16,880 nucleotides of DNA. It comes from JAAZLS01 sp964463285. Lineage in GTDB: Bacteria > Bacillota > Dethiobacteria > DTU022. The stretch spans positions 1-16,880 of the forward strand of contig CAYXBB010000035.1 in assembly GCA_964463285.1 (NCBI GenBank). The letters are read 5' to 3'. This document shows, piece by piece, positions 7,608 to 13,927 of the stretch. The position numbers and the translations under genes are program-made. Positions within the stretch are counted from its first letter, which is position 1. The number at the start of each line of letters is the position of its first letter. Below the pieces are notes generated by a model. That model did no database searches and had not been told where the DNA came from. It was given only the letters and a program-made list of their open reading frames with translations.

Positions 7608-7762
7608 TTATCGGTATCGTAGGAACAAGCAGGATTGTTCCATCCTCGCCGGCGGAGGCTGCCACACCTGCCTGTTTAATAGTACACCCACCACTTGGCG
7701 AGTCGTAGGGGCGGGGTTTCAGCTCCGTCCAAAAATTGCTGTTTCCATATATAATCAACAAG
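7608..7762. other. Repeat-rich spacer between the DUF2905 gene and queA
   Basis: No gene seen. This stretch holds copy B of the local repeat (7660-7692), a GC-rich inverted repeat CCTCGCCGGCGGAGG (about 7644-7658) and a degenerate GGGGCGGGG / GCTCCGTCC hairpin (about 7708-7730) joined by TTTCA. The last resembles dispersed GTAGGGGCGGGTTTCA-type elements. No ribosome binding site for queA is visible. Confidence 0.5.
7660..7693. repeat. Local direct repeat, copy B
   Basis: TGCCACACCTGCCTGTTTAATAGTACACCCACC pairs with copy A, whose start lies 97 bases to the left. It is the intergenic copy and shows that the sequence overlapping the queA 5' end is a repeat and not conserved queA sequence. Confidence 0.6.
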
Positions 7763-7981
7763 CTATAACCGGCGTAACAGATTCAGGACCAGGGTAAGCA
7801 CCACACTGATGATGATCATCGTGACCAGGGGAAAGTAAAACACATAATGCTTGCCCCGTAGTACTATATCCCCGGGAAGCTTGCCCAAACCCAGGCGGCC
7901 GAACAGAAGAAAAATCAGCCCCAAGACCAACAAAACCCCGCCGATCATCAATAGGAATTTGCCGATAGATTCCAGGCCCAT
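7763..7981 (-). CDS. DUF2905 family membrane protein
   Basis: A small membrane protein of 72 residues from the ATG at 7981. It has the DUF2905 (PF11146) pattern: IGKFLLMIGGVLLVLGLIFLL as a first membrane helix, the conserved LGKLPGDIVLRGKHYVFYFPL segment near residues 33-52, and a second helix VTMIIISVVLTLVLNLL. Members are commonly found beside ruvB and queA in Firmicutes; the function is unknown. The frame stays open to a TTG at 8014, but the ATG fits the family start better. Upstream signals are weak for both. Confidence 0.87.
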   Translation of the reverse strand: MGLESIGKFLLMIGGVLLVLGLIFLLFGRLGLGKLPGDIVLRGKHYVFYFPLVTMIIISVVLTLVLNLLRRL

Positions 7982-8044
7982 GCATTGACCAACCCTTTTC
8001 CTTAATCTTACCAATCCTTGTACCGACGCGTATCCTTCCTGGAA

Positions 8045-8064
8045 CCCCTTTTAAAGGGGGGAAA
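8045..8064. repeat. REP-like palindrome, copy 2
   Basis: CCCCTTTTAAAGGGGGGAAA is nearly identical to the core of the element at 3697-3716, lacking the TC spacer. It lies in the ruvB-DUF2905 spacer, about 28 bases from the heptamer array. Confidence 0.6.
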
Positions 8065-8092
8065 TTGACTTGTCGAATTTTCCCGACCTCCG

Positions 8093-8211
8093 CTCCTGTT
8101 TCCTGCTTCCTGTTTCTTGTTTCCTGCTTCTTGCTTCCTGCTTCCTGTTTCCTGTTTCCTGTTTCCTGCTTCCTGCTTCCTGCTTCCTGTTTCCTGCTTC
8201 TTGCTTCCTGT
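8093..8211. repeat. Heptanucleotide tandem array, 17 units of TTCYTGY
   Basis: 119 bases made of exactly 17 consecutive 7-base units without any phase break. Sixteen units are TTCCTGC, TTCCTGT, TTCTTGC or TTCTTGT, and the first is CTCCTGT. All differences among the sixteen are C/T transitions at positions 4 and 7. On the transcribed (minus) strand this reads as repeated RCAGGAA, with AGGA cores every seven bases. It lies in the ruvB-DUF2905 spacer. No coding role is likely: the minus strand simply lacks stop codons because of its composition. It is similar in kind to the short tandemly repeated heptamers of cyanobacteria. Confidence 0.95.
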
Positions 8212-8244
8212 TGGGCAGGTAGAGTGTTTGTCCCTATTTCTTGA

Positions 8245-9273
8245 TCACCATAACCGGGGCTGCGAATAACCGTCGGGTTTCAACCGTAAATTAAGATAAG
8301 AACAGGCAGTCTCAGTAATTACCCGCCCCCGGGGAGTGCGCTTAAGAAATCCCAGTTTCATCAAATAGGGTTCATAAACATCTTCCAATGTTTCCGGCTG
8401 TTCGCTGATCGCCGTGGCCAGCGTATCCAACCCTACCGGGCCGCCGTTAAATTTTTCAAACAGTGTAATCAGCAACCGACGGTCAATTTCATCCAAACCC
8501 AGCCGGTCCAACTGCAACATCTGAAGAGCCTCCTTGGATACCTCCTCGGTGATTATATTATCGGCCTTAACTTGCGCAAAATCCCGCACCCGTTTTAACA
8601 GCCGGTTGGCAATCCGGGGGGTTCCCCTGGATACTCGGGCAATCTCCCGGGAACCTTCCGGTTGCAATTCTACATTTAACAGGCGGGAGGCCCTGGTAAT
8701 TATTTGTTGAAGCTCCTCCATAGAGTAAAATTCCAGGCGATCAACCACTCCAAAGCGGTCTCGCAAGGGTGAGGTTAACAATCCGGCCCTGACAGTAGCT
8801 CCCACCAGGGTGAACGGAGGCAACTCCAGCCTTAAGGAATGAGCCCCGGGCCCCTTGCCGATGATAATATCCAGGGCGAAATCCTCCATGGCCGGATAGA
8901 GAAGTTCCTCCACAATTCTTGAAAGCCGGTGAATCTCGTCAATAAACAGCACGTCCCCCCGGCCCAGGTTGGTTAAGATTGCCGCCAGGTCACCGGGCCT
9001 TTCTATGGCCGGCCCGGAGGTGGCCCTGATATTTACTCCCATCTCCCGGGCTATGATATGGGCCAGAGTCGTTTTCCCCAACCCCGGCGGGCCGTAAAGC
9101 AAAACATGATCCAGCGGTTCTCCTCGCTCGCGGGCGGCTCTGATATAAATAGTAAATTTCTCTTTGATCTTGTCCTGACCAATGTATTCCTCAAAACTTT
9201 GAGGTCGTAGACCGTATTCAAGCTGTTGCTCGTCTTCCGCTTGCCGGTCGGCTGAAACAATCCTGTCGTGCAC
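8245..9273 (-). CDS. ruvB: Holliday junction branch migration ATPase RuvB
   Basis: Hexameric AAA+ motor that, with RuvA, drives branch migration of Holliday junctions. The 342-residue protein shows the Walker A GPPGLGKTT (61-69), Walker B LFIDEIH (about 109-115), the arginine-finger segment SPLRDRFG (168-175), the sensor-2 region GTPRIANRLLKRVRDF and the C-terminal winged-helix DNA-binding domain (GGPVGLDTLATAISE onward). The segment normally read as GATTRAG is GATVRAG here, with Val161 in place of the second Thr. The GTG start has an excellent AAGGAGGT about six bases upstream. It lies about 20 bases after ruvA in the same operon. Confidence 0.98.
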   Translation of the reverse strand: MHDRIVSADRQAEDEQQLEYGLRPQSFEEYIGQDKIKEKFTIYIRAARERGEPLDHVLLYGPPGLGKTTLAHIIAREMGVNIRATSGPAIERPGDLAAILTNLGRGDVLFIDEIHRLSRIVEELLYPAMEDFALDIIIGKGPGAHSLRLELPPFTLVGATVRAGLLTSPLRDRFGVVDRLEFYSMEELQQIITRASRLLNVELQPEGSREIARVSRGTPRIANRLLKRVRDFAQVKADNIITEEVSKEALQMLQLDRLGLDEIDRRLLITLFEKFNGGPVGLDTLATAISEQPETLEDVYEPYLMKLGFLKRTPRGRVITETACSYLNLRLKPDGYSQPRLW

Positions 9274-9294
9274 CCCTGTACCTCCTTACCCGGT

Positions 9295-9906
9295 TTATCG
9301 CCCGCCCAAGCTCTGCAAAGCCCGGCGCAGTGCCTCCTCTTTGGATATTTGCTCTGTGCTTTCCCGGTGTACCCGGTTTAACGCTGCGGCCACCTCGAAT
9401 TTCGAGTAGCCTAAACTTAGCAATGCTTCAGCAAGATCTTTTTCCAACCGGCTGCGCTTTTCATCTTCGGCCGGTCTTTCAATCGCTTCTGTAGATATAA
9501 ATTTGGGCAGCTTGTCTTTTAGCTCCAAAATCAAACGCTGTGATATCTTTTTCCCCACCCCGGGAACCTGGCAAAGAAGGGGAATATCTTCCCCCAGGAT
9601 GGCCCAATAAATCTGAGATACCGACAGCATTCCCAGCATGGATAGGGCCAACTTCGGTCCAAATCCGGAAACACCGGTAACCAGGTTAAAAAAATCACGC
9701 TCTACAGGCGTTTCAAATCCATAAAGAACAAGCTCGTCCTCCTTAAAAACCAGCCGGGTATAATAAGTGGCCTGGTTTCCGGGGCTCCCGGTTGAAGCTG
9801 ATTCTGCACAGAGGGGTACATTTATCCGGATACCGGCCCCCCCCACTTCCAGGACCACCTCACCGGGGTTTAACTTCACCAGTCGGCCCCGTATATAATC
9901 GATCAT
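9295..9906 (-). CDS. ruvA: Holliday junction DNA helicase subunit RuvA
   Basis: Tetrameric junction-binding protein that loads RuvB. The 203 residues contain the N-terminal OB-fold (MIDYIRGRLVKLNPGEVVLEVGGAG), two helix-hairpin-helix motifs (VSGFGPKLALSML around 79-91 and VPGVGKKISQRLILEL around 114-129) and a C-terminal RuvB-contacting domain after an acidic linker (LAEALLSLGYSKFEVAAAL). The ATG at 9906 is chosen: GGAGG lies six bases upstream and the family start MIDYIRG matches. The longer frame upstream only shadows the end of ruvC. It begins two bases after the ruvC stop codon. Confidence 0.98.
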   Translation of the reverse strand: MIDYIRGRLVKLNPGEVVLEVGGAGIRINVPLCAESASTGSPGNQATYYTRLVFKEDELVLYGFETPVERDFFNLVTGVSGFGPKLALSMLGMLSVSQIYWAILGEDIPLLCQVPGVGKKISQRLILELKDKLPKFISTEAIERPAEDEKRSRLEKDLAEALLSLGYSKFEVAAALNRVHRESTEQISKEEALRRALQSLGGR

Positions 9907-9908
9907 TT

Positions 9909-10400
9909 TTATCCTCCTGTGACCAGTTGCCATCGCCGGTGTTGCAAATGGCAAATCGCCGCCGCCAGGGCATCTGCTTCATCGTCCACCGGGGGAATAT
10001 CTTTTAGTTGAAGCAGCACCCGGACCATTTTTTGAACCTGGGCTTTATCCGCTTTTCCAAAGCTGGATACCGCTTTTTTTATTTGCAAGGGGGTATATTC
10101 AAACAACTCTATCTTATGCAAAGCTGCGGCCAGGATCACTATCCCCCTGGCCTCCCCCACCTGCAAGGCAGTGCCGGTGTTTTTGCAAAAAAATAGTTTT
10201 TCCAGTGAAAGAGCCCGGGGCTGGTAACAGTCAATCAAATTTCCCAGGCAACTGAAAATCTGTGCCAATCGCTCCGGCGCTGGATCTTTCGAGCTGGTCC
10301 GGATATAACCCGAGGCAATTTTTTGCCAATGCCCGTTTTCCTCTTCCACTACCCCGTAACCGGTAATGGCCACTCCCGGATCGACCCCCATCACTTTCAC
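9909..10400 (-). CDS. ruvC: Crossover junction endodeoxyribonuclease RuvC
   Basis: Resolves Holliday junctions by paired incisions. The 163-residue RNase H-fold protein has all four catalytic acidic residues: Asp7 in MGVDPGVAITGYG, Glu67 in LSLEKLFF, and Asp140 and Asp143 in VDDEADALAAAICH. The GTG at 10400 follows GAGGTGA at a normal distance; an in-frame ATG three codons later is too far from it. First gene of the ruvCAB cluster, with a consensus promoter immediately upstream. Confidence 0.97.
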   Translation of the reverse strand: MKVMGVDPGVAITGYGVVEEENGHWQKIASGYIRTSSKDPAPERLAQIFSCLGNLIDCYQPRALSLEKLFFCKNTGTALQVGEARGIVILAAALHKIELFEYTPLQIKKAVSSFGKADKAQVQKMVRVLLQLKDIPPVDDEADALAAAICHLQHRRWQLVTGG

Positions 10401-10428
10401 CGGATCACCTCGTTATTTTCGAACATAG

Positions 10429-10457
10429 ATTATACTATTCTTTAGAATTAGTGTTAA
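10429..10457 (-). promoter_or_regulatory. Sigma-A-type promoter of ruvCAB
   Basis: Minus-strand TTAACA (10457-10452) and a perfect TATAAT (10434-10429) lie 17 bases apart, placing the mRNA start about 20 bases before the ruvC GTG. No LexA (SOS) box could be recognised nearby. Confidence 0.85.
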
Positions 10458-10480
10458 ATCCTTCCGCTTGAAAGGCAAAC

Positions 10481-10535
10481 AAAAAACCGGAAGCCTGTGC
10501 GGGGAGAAGATATGCCTCGCCCGCACCTTTTCCGG
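10481..10535 (-). terminator. Intrinsic terminator after the BofC-like gene
   Basis: On the minus strand a nested hairpin has CCGGAA/TTCCGG outside and TGCGGG...CCCGCA plus GAG/CTC inside, with a small internal loop and one bulge. It is followed directly by TTTTTT (10486-10481). It separates the yebC/BofC-like unit from the ruvC promoter. Confidence 0.8.
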
Positions 10536-10638
10536 AATAAAACGCCATTCCCCTCAAAAACACGCTAGCGGTAGGATAGGGTTTGTTATGCACGACCCCA
10601 ATATTTGATTTCCCAGGACGGGTAGATGCGGCCTCTAA

Positions 10639-11292
10639 CTAGCTGGTAAATGTCTCCATTAACATCTGCTTTTGTTCTTCTGTTTCAAACGGAATCCCGT
10701 TCTTCAAGTTTTCCCGGTCGGTGTCTTTTACCTTAAAATCAGTGATCTCGACCAGCATTCCCCCGGGCGGGTGTCCTTCATAAATCGCAATGCAGTTATC
10801 AAACAAGCCCAGGTAAAAGTGCCCCTGGCAGTGGGGACAAATATCTTGAACCAGGGTTAATAAAAAACGCGGCTGTTTCATCTCTGAACTTAAATCTGTT
10901 AAATGCCAACCCTCCGGAACATTTATATCCGCCGCATAACTCTCAAGATTATAGTTACTGCTTATCAACGCCTGAGACAAATCAATCAAGCTCTGAGGAG
11001 GTAGCGGTGCATCAACCGGAATTTGATGATCGGCATAAATCTGACTATGATCGCAGTAGCGGTACAGATACTGAACCAAGTAAGAAACTGTTTCCTGCTC
11101 AACAGCAATTTCCGGCTGACCGGTATTTTCGGGATTTCGCTTAAACCACCGGTCCCATAGATCACTGCGGGTATAGGTAAACAACACTATTACCGGCGCC
11201 AGCCCTACCAGCAATACCAGTATCCATAACCCGGCCCAGGCTGAAAAACGCCACCTTTTTTTCTTGTTTTCCTGTTCGGCCACTCTTTTCAC
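10639..11292 (-). CDS. Membrane-anchored protein with BofC-like C-terminal domain
   Basis: A 217-residue protein with a basic N-terminus, one hydrophobic helix (about residues 18-40, probably an uncleaved signal anchor) and an extracytoplasmic remainder. The last ~65 residues (FYLGLFDNCIAIYEG...VKDTDRENLKNGIPFETEEQKQMLMETF) resemble the BofC C-terminal domain (PF08955). BofC of Bacillus is a forespore-secreted inhibitor of the SpoIVB protease in the sigma-K checkpoint. Overall similarity to BofC is limited to this part, so a sporulation role is an inference. Unusual is a CPHC motif just before the domain. The GTG start has GGAG three bases upstream. It follows yebC by about 130 bases and precedes a terminator. 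Confidence 0.72.
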   Translation of the reverse strand: MKRVAEQENKKKRWRFSAWAGLWILVLLVGLAPVIVLFTYTRSDLWDRWFKRNPENTGQPEIAVEQETVSYLVQYLYRYCDHSQIYADHQIPVDAPLPPQSLIDLSQALISSNYNLESYAADINVPEGWHLTDLSSEMKQPRFLLTLVQDICPHCQGHFYLGLFDNCIAIYEGHPPGGMLVEITDFKVKDTDRENLKNGIPFETEEQKQMLMETFTS

Positions 11293-11421
11293 CTTCTCCG
11301 GTACTGATCTTAAAGCGGTATGATGCCCCGGAAAGGTGAATATTATTCATATAAATTGCTCAAAAGGTAAATGCAGGAAATAAAAATGGTCCTTTTTAAA
11401 TTAATTTCCCATTAGTTCAGT

Positions 11422-12165
11422 CTATTCAGCCATCAATTCCTCGGGAATATCAAAATTGGCATAGACATTTTGGATATCCTCATGTTCCTCCAGGGCTTCC
11501 ATCAGGCTAAAGATTTTTTTAACCTCCTCCGGACTGGTAATGTTGACGGTGCTTTTAGGATGCATGGTCACCCCGGCACTGGTAACCCCCATTCCGGCTT
11601 GCTGAAAATAGCTGTTAACCTGTTCCATGTTTTCTGGAGCGGTAACCACCTCAAAACTGTTCCCTTCCAGTTCAACATCCTCCGCACCCGCCTCCAGCGC
11701 GGCCATAATTACCTCATCCTCGTCCAGATCCGTTTTATCAATAATTATGAAGCCTTTGCGTTCAAACATCCAGGCCACGCACCCCGCTTCACCCAAATTG
11801 CCTCCGTGACGGGACATCAGATGCCGGATCTCCGCTACCGTCCGGTTTCGATTATCGGTCAGTGCTTCCACCAGCAGCGCAACTCCTCCCGGACCGTATC
11901 CCTCATAGTTGACACTTTCCAGGCTTTCGCCTTCCAGTTCCCCGGTTCCTTTTAAGATCGCCCGCTGTATGCTCTCTCCCGGCAGATTGTTTTCCCGTGC
12001 TTTCTGTACCGCCAGGCGGAGCCGGAAATTGGTATTTATGTCACCACCGCCTTCCCGAGCGGCAACCATCAACTCCCGGGCCAGCTTGGTAAAAATTTTT
12101 CCCCTTTGAGCATCTACCCGGGCCTTGCGGCGCTTAACATTGGCCCATTTGGAATGGCCTGCCAT
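11422..12165 (-). CDS. YebC/PmpR family protein (transcription/translation factor)
   Basis: A 247-residue member of the YebC/PmpR family, with the hallmark start MAGHSKWANVKRRKARVDAQRGKIF, the GGGD, VNYEGYGPGGVALLVE and TDNRNRTVAEIRH segments, NLGEAGCVAWMFERKG and the C-terminal NVYANFDIP. Members have been described as DNA-binding regulators, and some as ribosome-associated factors that relieve stalling at proline runs. The sequence alone does not decide between these. The ATG has AAGGA about eight bases upstream. It lies downstream of queF on the same strand; its own promoter was not found. Confidence 0.95.
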   Translation of the reverse strand: MAGHSKWANVKRRKARVDAQRGKIFTKLARELMVAAREGGGDINTNFRLRLAVQKARENNLPGESIQRAILKGTGELEGESLESVNYEGYGPGGVALLVEALTDNRNRTVAEIRHLMSRHGGNLGEAGCVAWMFERKGFIIIDKTDLDEDEVIMAALEAGAEDVELEGNSFEVVTAPENMEQVNSYFQQAGMGVTSAGVTMHPKSTVNITSPEEVKKIFSLMEALEEHEDIQNVYANFDIPEELMAE

Positions 12166-12240
12166 ATCTTATCTTCCTTTCTATGAGTAATGTAACCGGT
12201 CCCTCCTTCTGCAACCCGCTTTTTATCGTTATATGCCGGA

Positions 12241-12651
12241 TCAGGTTGGATCGGGATAAATTGCTTTTACCACCGTTTTAATACCGCCCCGGGGATTGAA
12301 ACTGCCGGTTACAGTCATGTAAACCGGTGATAACAATCCCACCAGATCATCTAGAATCCGGTTTACTACTTCTTCTTGAATAATCCCTACCTGCCGGAAA
12401 GAGTTGAGATAATATTTGAGCGATTTTAGCTCTACACAGCTCTTCTTAGGCGTATAGCTGATGGTTAACTCTCCAAAATCGGGAAGTCCCGTCCAGGGGC
12501 ATACCGAGGTGAATTCCGGAAATATGATCTGTACTTCTGTCTTCCGTCCGGAAAACGGAAAAGAGATAGTTTCCAGCACTCCGCGGTCAATACTTTGGGG
12601 ATCCTTGGCTTCAAATTTTGATGGTTCAGGTTTTTTCCGGTTGCATGACAT
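12241..12651 (-). CDS. queF: PreQ0 reductase QueF (unimodular type) with altered F-H-E motif
   Basis: QueF reduces the nitrile of 7-cyano-7-deazaguanine (preQ0) to preQ1 using NADPH. The 136-residue product is of the short Bacillus type, with the catalytic Cys51 and Asp58 in SVCPWTGLPDF, the signature VELKSLKYYLNSFR (73-86) and SFNPRGGIKT. The next conserved element, Phe-His-Glu in family members (His96-Glu97 in Bacillus subtilis), reads Ile91-Gln92-Glu93, with codon CAA at 12378-12376. The alignment offset of four residues is constant across Cys, Asp and Glu, so this is a genuine position match. The ATG at 12651 is preferred over a GTG at 12660. Either start lies inside the 3' end of the transporter gene, pointing to coupled translation. 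Activity may be altered. Confidence 0.92.
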   Translation of the reverse strand: MSCNRKKPEPSKFEAKDPQSIDRGVLETISFPFSGRKTEVQIIFPEFTSVCPWTGLPDFGELTISYTPKKSCVELKSLKYYLNSFRQVGIIQEEVVNRILDDLVGLLSPVYMTVTGSFNPRGGIKTVVKAIYPDPT

Positions 12652-13267
12652 TTTCTTCACTTTCCTTTCGAGCCCATTTCACTCCCAGGTAACAAAAAGG
12701 AGTATCGGCCAGGGCTAAGACTAGTTTAACCGTGTACTGGCTGAATATCATTGTTCCCAGCACCTCCCCCGGGACCGTTCCCAAGAAGGCCAGGGTAATG
12801 AAGACCGCGGTATCCATGAGCTGGCTGACCATGGTTGATAAATTATTTCGCAGCCAGAGATGTTTTCCACGGGTTACTCGCCGCCAGTAATTAAACGCCC
12901 ATACATCATGGGTCTGGGAAATCAGATAGGCACCCATGCTGGCCAGCACTATCCGCGGCACAGCCCCAAATATGGTTTCATAAGCATCCTGGTGAGGCCA
13001 GGCTGGCGCCGGTGGCAGTACCCTCCCCAACTGTAAGTAAGCCGTGAGCACAAGGTTCATCAAAAATCCGAGCCAGACCAGGTTTGAAGCCTTTGTTTTG
13101 CCCCAGACCTCACATACTATATCGGTAACTAAAAAAGTAACCGGGAACACAAATACCGCCGCCGGCAATATCAAACTGCCCAATTTAACCAGCTTGACAG
13201 CTGTGATATTTGCTATCAGCAGGGAGGTTATAAATAAAGAAGTTAAAAAAAGCAGCTTTTTAGGCAA
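12626..13267 (-). CDS. Queuosine precursor transporter (YhhQ/QPTR family)
   Basis: Integral membrane protein of the YhhQ/QPTR family (PF02592, TIGR00697), which imports queuosine precursors such as preQ0 or preQ1. Family features are visible: SLFITSLLIANITAVKLV at the start, FPVTFLVTDIVCEVWGK, the amphipathic-to-membrane segment with ISQTHDVWAFNYWRRVTRGKHLWLRNNLST, the sequence SQLMDTAVFITLAFLG and the C-terminal DTPFCYLGVKW. The start is placed at a TTG (13267) because a full AAGGAGGT lies 11 bases upstream. The frame runs on to ATG codons at 13306 and 13309, but these fall at the predicted transcription start and lack a ribosome binding site. The 3' end overlaps queF by about 26 bases, making a salvage unit. 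Confidence 0.9.
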   Translation of the reverse strand: MPKKLLFLTSLFITSLLIANITAVKLVKLGSLILPAAVFVFPVTFLVTDIVCEVWGKTKASNLVWLGFLMNLVLTAYLQLGRVLPPAPAWPHQDAYETIFGAVPRIVLASMGAYLISQTHDVWAFNYWRRVTRGKHLWLRNNLSTMVSQLMDTAVFITLAFLGTVPGEVLGTMIFSQYTVKLVLALADTPFCYLGVKWARKESEENVMQPEKT

Positions 13268-13314
13268 ATTGTTTTTTACCTCCTTAAAACCGGGGGGACT
13301 TCCCATCATTGATA

Positions 13315-13320
13315 ATTATA
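13315..13320 (-). promoter_or_regulatory. Candidate -10 element of the transporter-queF unit
   Basis: A perfect minus-strand TATAAT about 48 bases before the preferred TTG start of the transporter. The -35 region is poor (TTAACT with a 15-base spacer, or TTTTAA with 17). The short leader (13268-13308) shows no preQ1 riboswitch consensus. Confidence 0.4.
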
Positions 13321-13400
13321 GGATACTTCACGCAAAGTTAAAAGGGCGCATTTATTTGGCTCCAATCGCAGAAGGCCTGTTATTTGCGTATTTAAGATAT

Positions 13401-13429
13401 AAAAAGCGGCAGCCATAATAACGGCTGCC
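13401..13429 (-). terminator. Intrinsic terminator of the Mop gene
   Basis: Perfect 7-base stem GGCAGCC (13429-13423 on the minus strand) / GGCTGCC (13414-13408) with an 8-base A/T loop, followed on the minus strand by GC and TTTTT. On the plus strand the stem is followed by CTAATTTTT, so weak bidirectional action is possible. Confidence 0.75.
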
Positions 13430-13508
13430 CTAATTTTTGTGATGAAATTATTGATACCCTAAATTTTATGCAGGTAATACGATTTGCCGCGCATATATAT
13501 ACTGCCGG

Positions 13509-13733
13509 CTAATCCTTAATAAACATCACCGAACTGGCTTTAACCAGGGCTGTAATGTTATCGCCTTTCTTTATCTGCATTTCATCCAGGGAACGCCTGG
13601 TGATGGTGCCAACAATGGATTTACCATTACCCAAATCAACCTCTACCTCCGCTGTCACCGTACCTGGAATAGTATTGACTACCGTCCCGGTTAATTTGTT
13701 TCTACCGGAAATCTGCATGGTCATCATAATCAT
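13509..13733 (-). CDS. Molybdate-binding Mop/TOBE domain protein (molbindin)
   Basis: A 74-residue single TOBE/Mop domain (PF03459), recognised by QISGRNKLTGTVVNTIPGTVTAEVEVDLG, then ITRRSLDEMQIKKGDNITALVKASSVMF. Stand-alone molbindins assemble into small oligomers that bind and buffer molybdate or tungstate in the cytoplasm. Four candidate Met codons lie in the first six residues. AAAGGTGG immediately upstream best suits the third codon (ATG at 13727), while the family start would be near the sixth. It is divergent from the DUF3343 gene and followed by a terminator. Confidence 0.9.
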   Translation of the reverse strand: MIMMTMQISGRNKLTGTVVNTIPGTVTAEVEVDLGNGKSIVGTITRRSLDEMQIKKGDNITALVKASSVMFIKD

Positions 13734-13868
13734 CCCACCTTTGACAATTTTAGACTATTATTCACCTCCAGGTTGTTTTTATGCAACCATAAAGATCGAC
13801 AGGGATTTTTGACCTTTTTGAGCAATGACCTAAAATATTCTACTGTGGGTGCCATTTACAAAACCTTA

Positions 13869-13898
13869 TTTCCACCGGGGTAGCCAGTAGCTTATAAT
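13869..13898 (+). promoter_or_regulatory. Candidate promoter of DUF3343-desulfurase pair
   Basis: TTTCCA (13869-13874) and a perfect TATAAT (13893-13898) with an 18-base spacer lie about 30 bases before the ATG at 13928. AGGGGG six bases upstream of that ATG serves as ribosome binding site. Confidence 0.55.
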
Positions 13899-13927
13899 AG
13901 AGGATAGAAAATAAAAGGGGGCCGCAA

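Noticed and set aside
8093..8211. CRISPR array or repeat-containing small protein
   Set aside because: Units are 7 bases with no spacers, and open frames on the minus strand arise only because the repeat contains no stop codon; there is no start with a ribosome binding site.
10401..10480. LexA/SOS box at the ruvC promoter
   Set aside because: No GAAC-N4-GTTC or related dyad was found around the promoter; the single GAAC at 10421 has no partner half-site.
11470..11955. 161-residue plus-strand open frame
   Set aside because: It is fully antisense to yebC, whose protein is clearly conserved.
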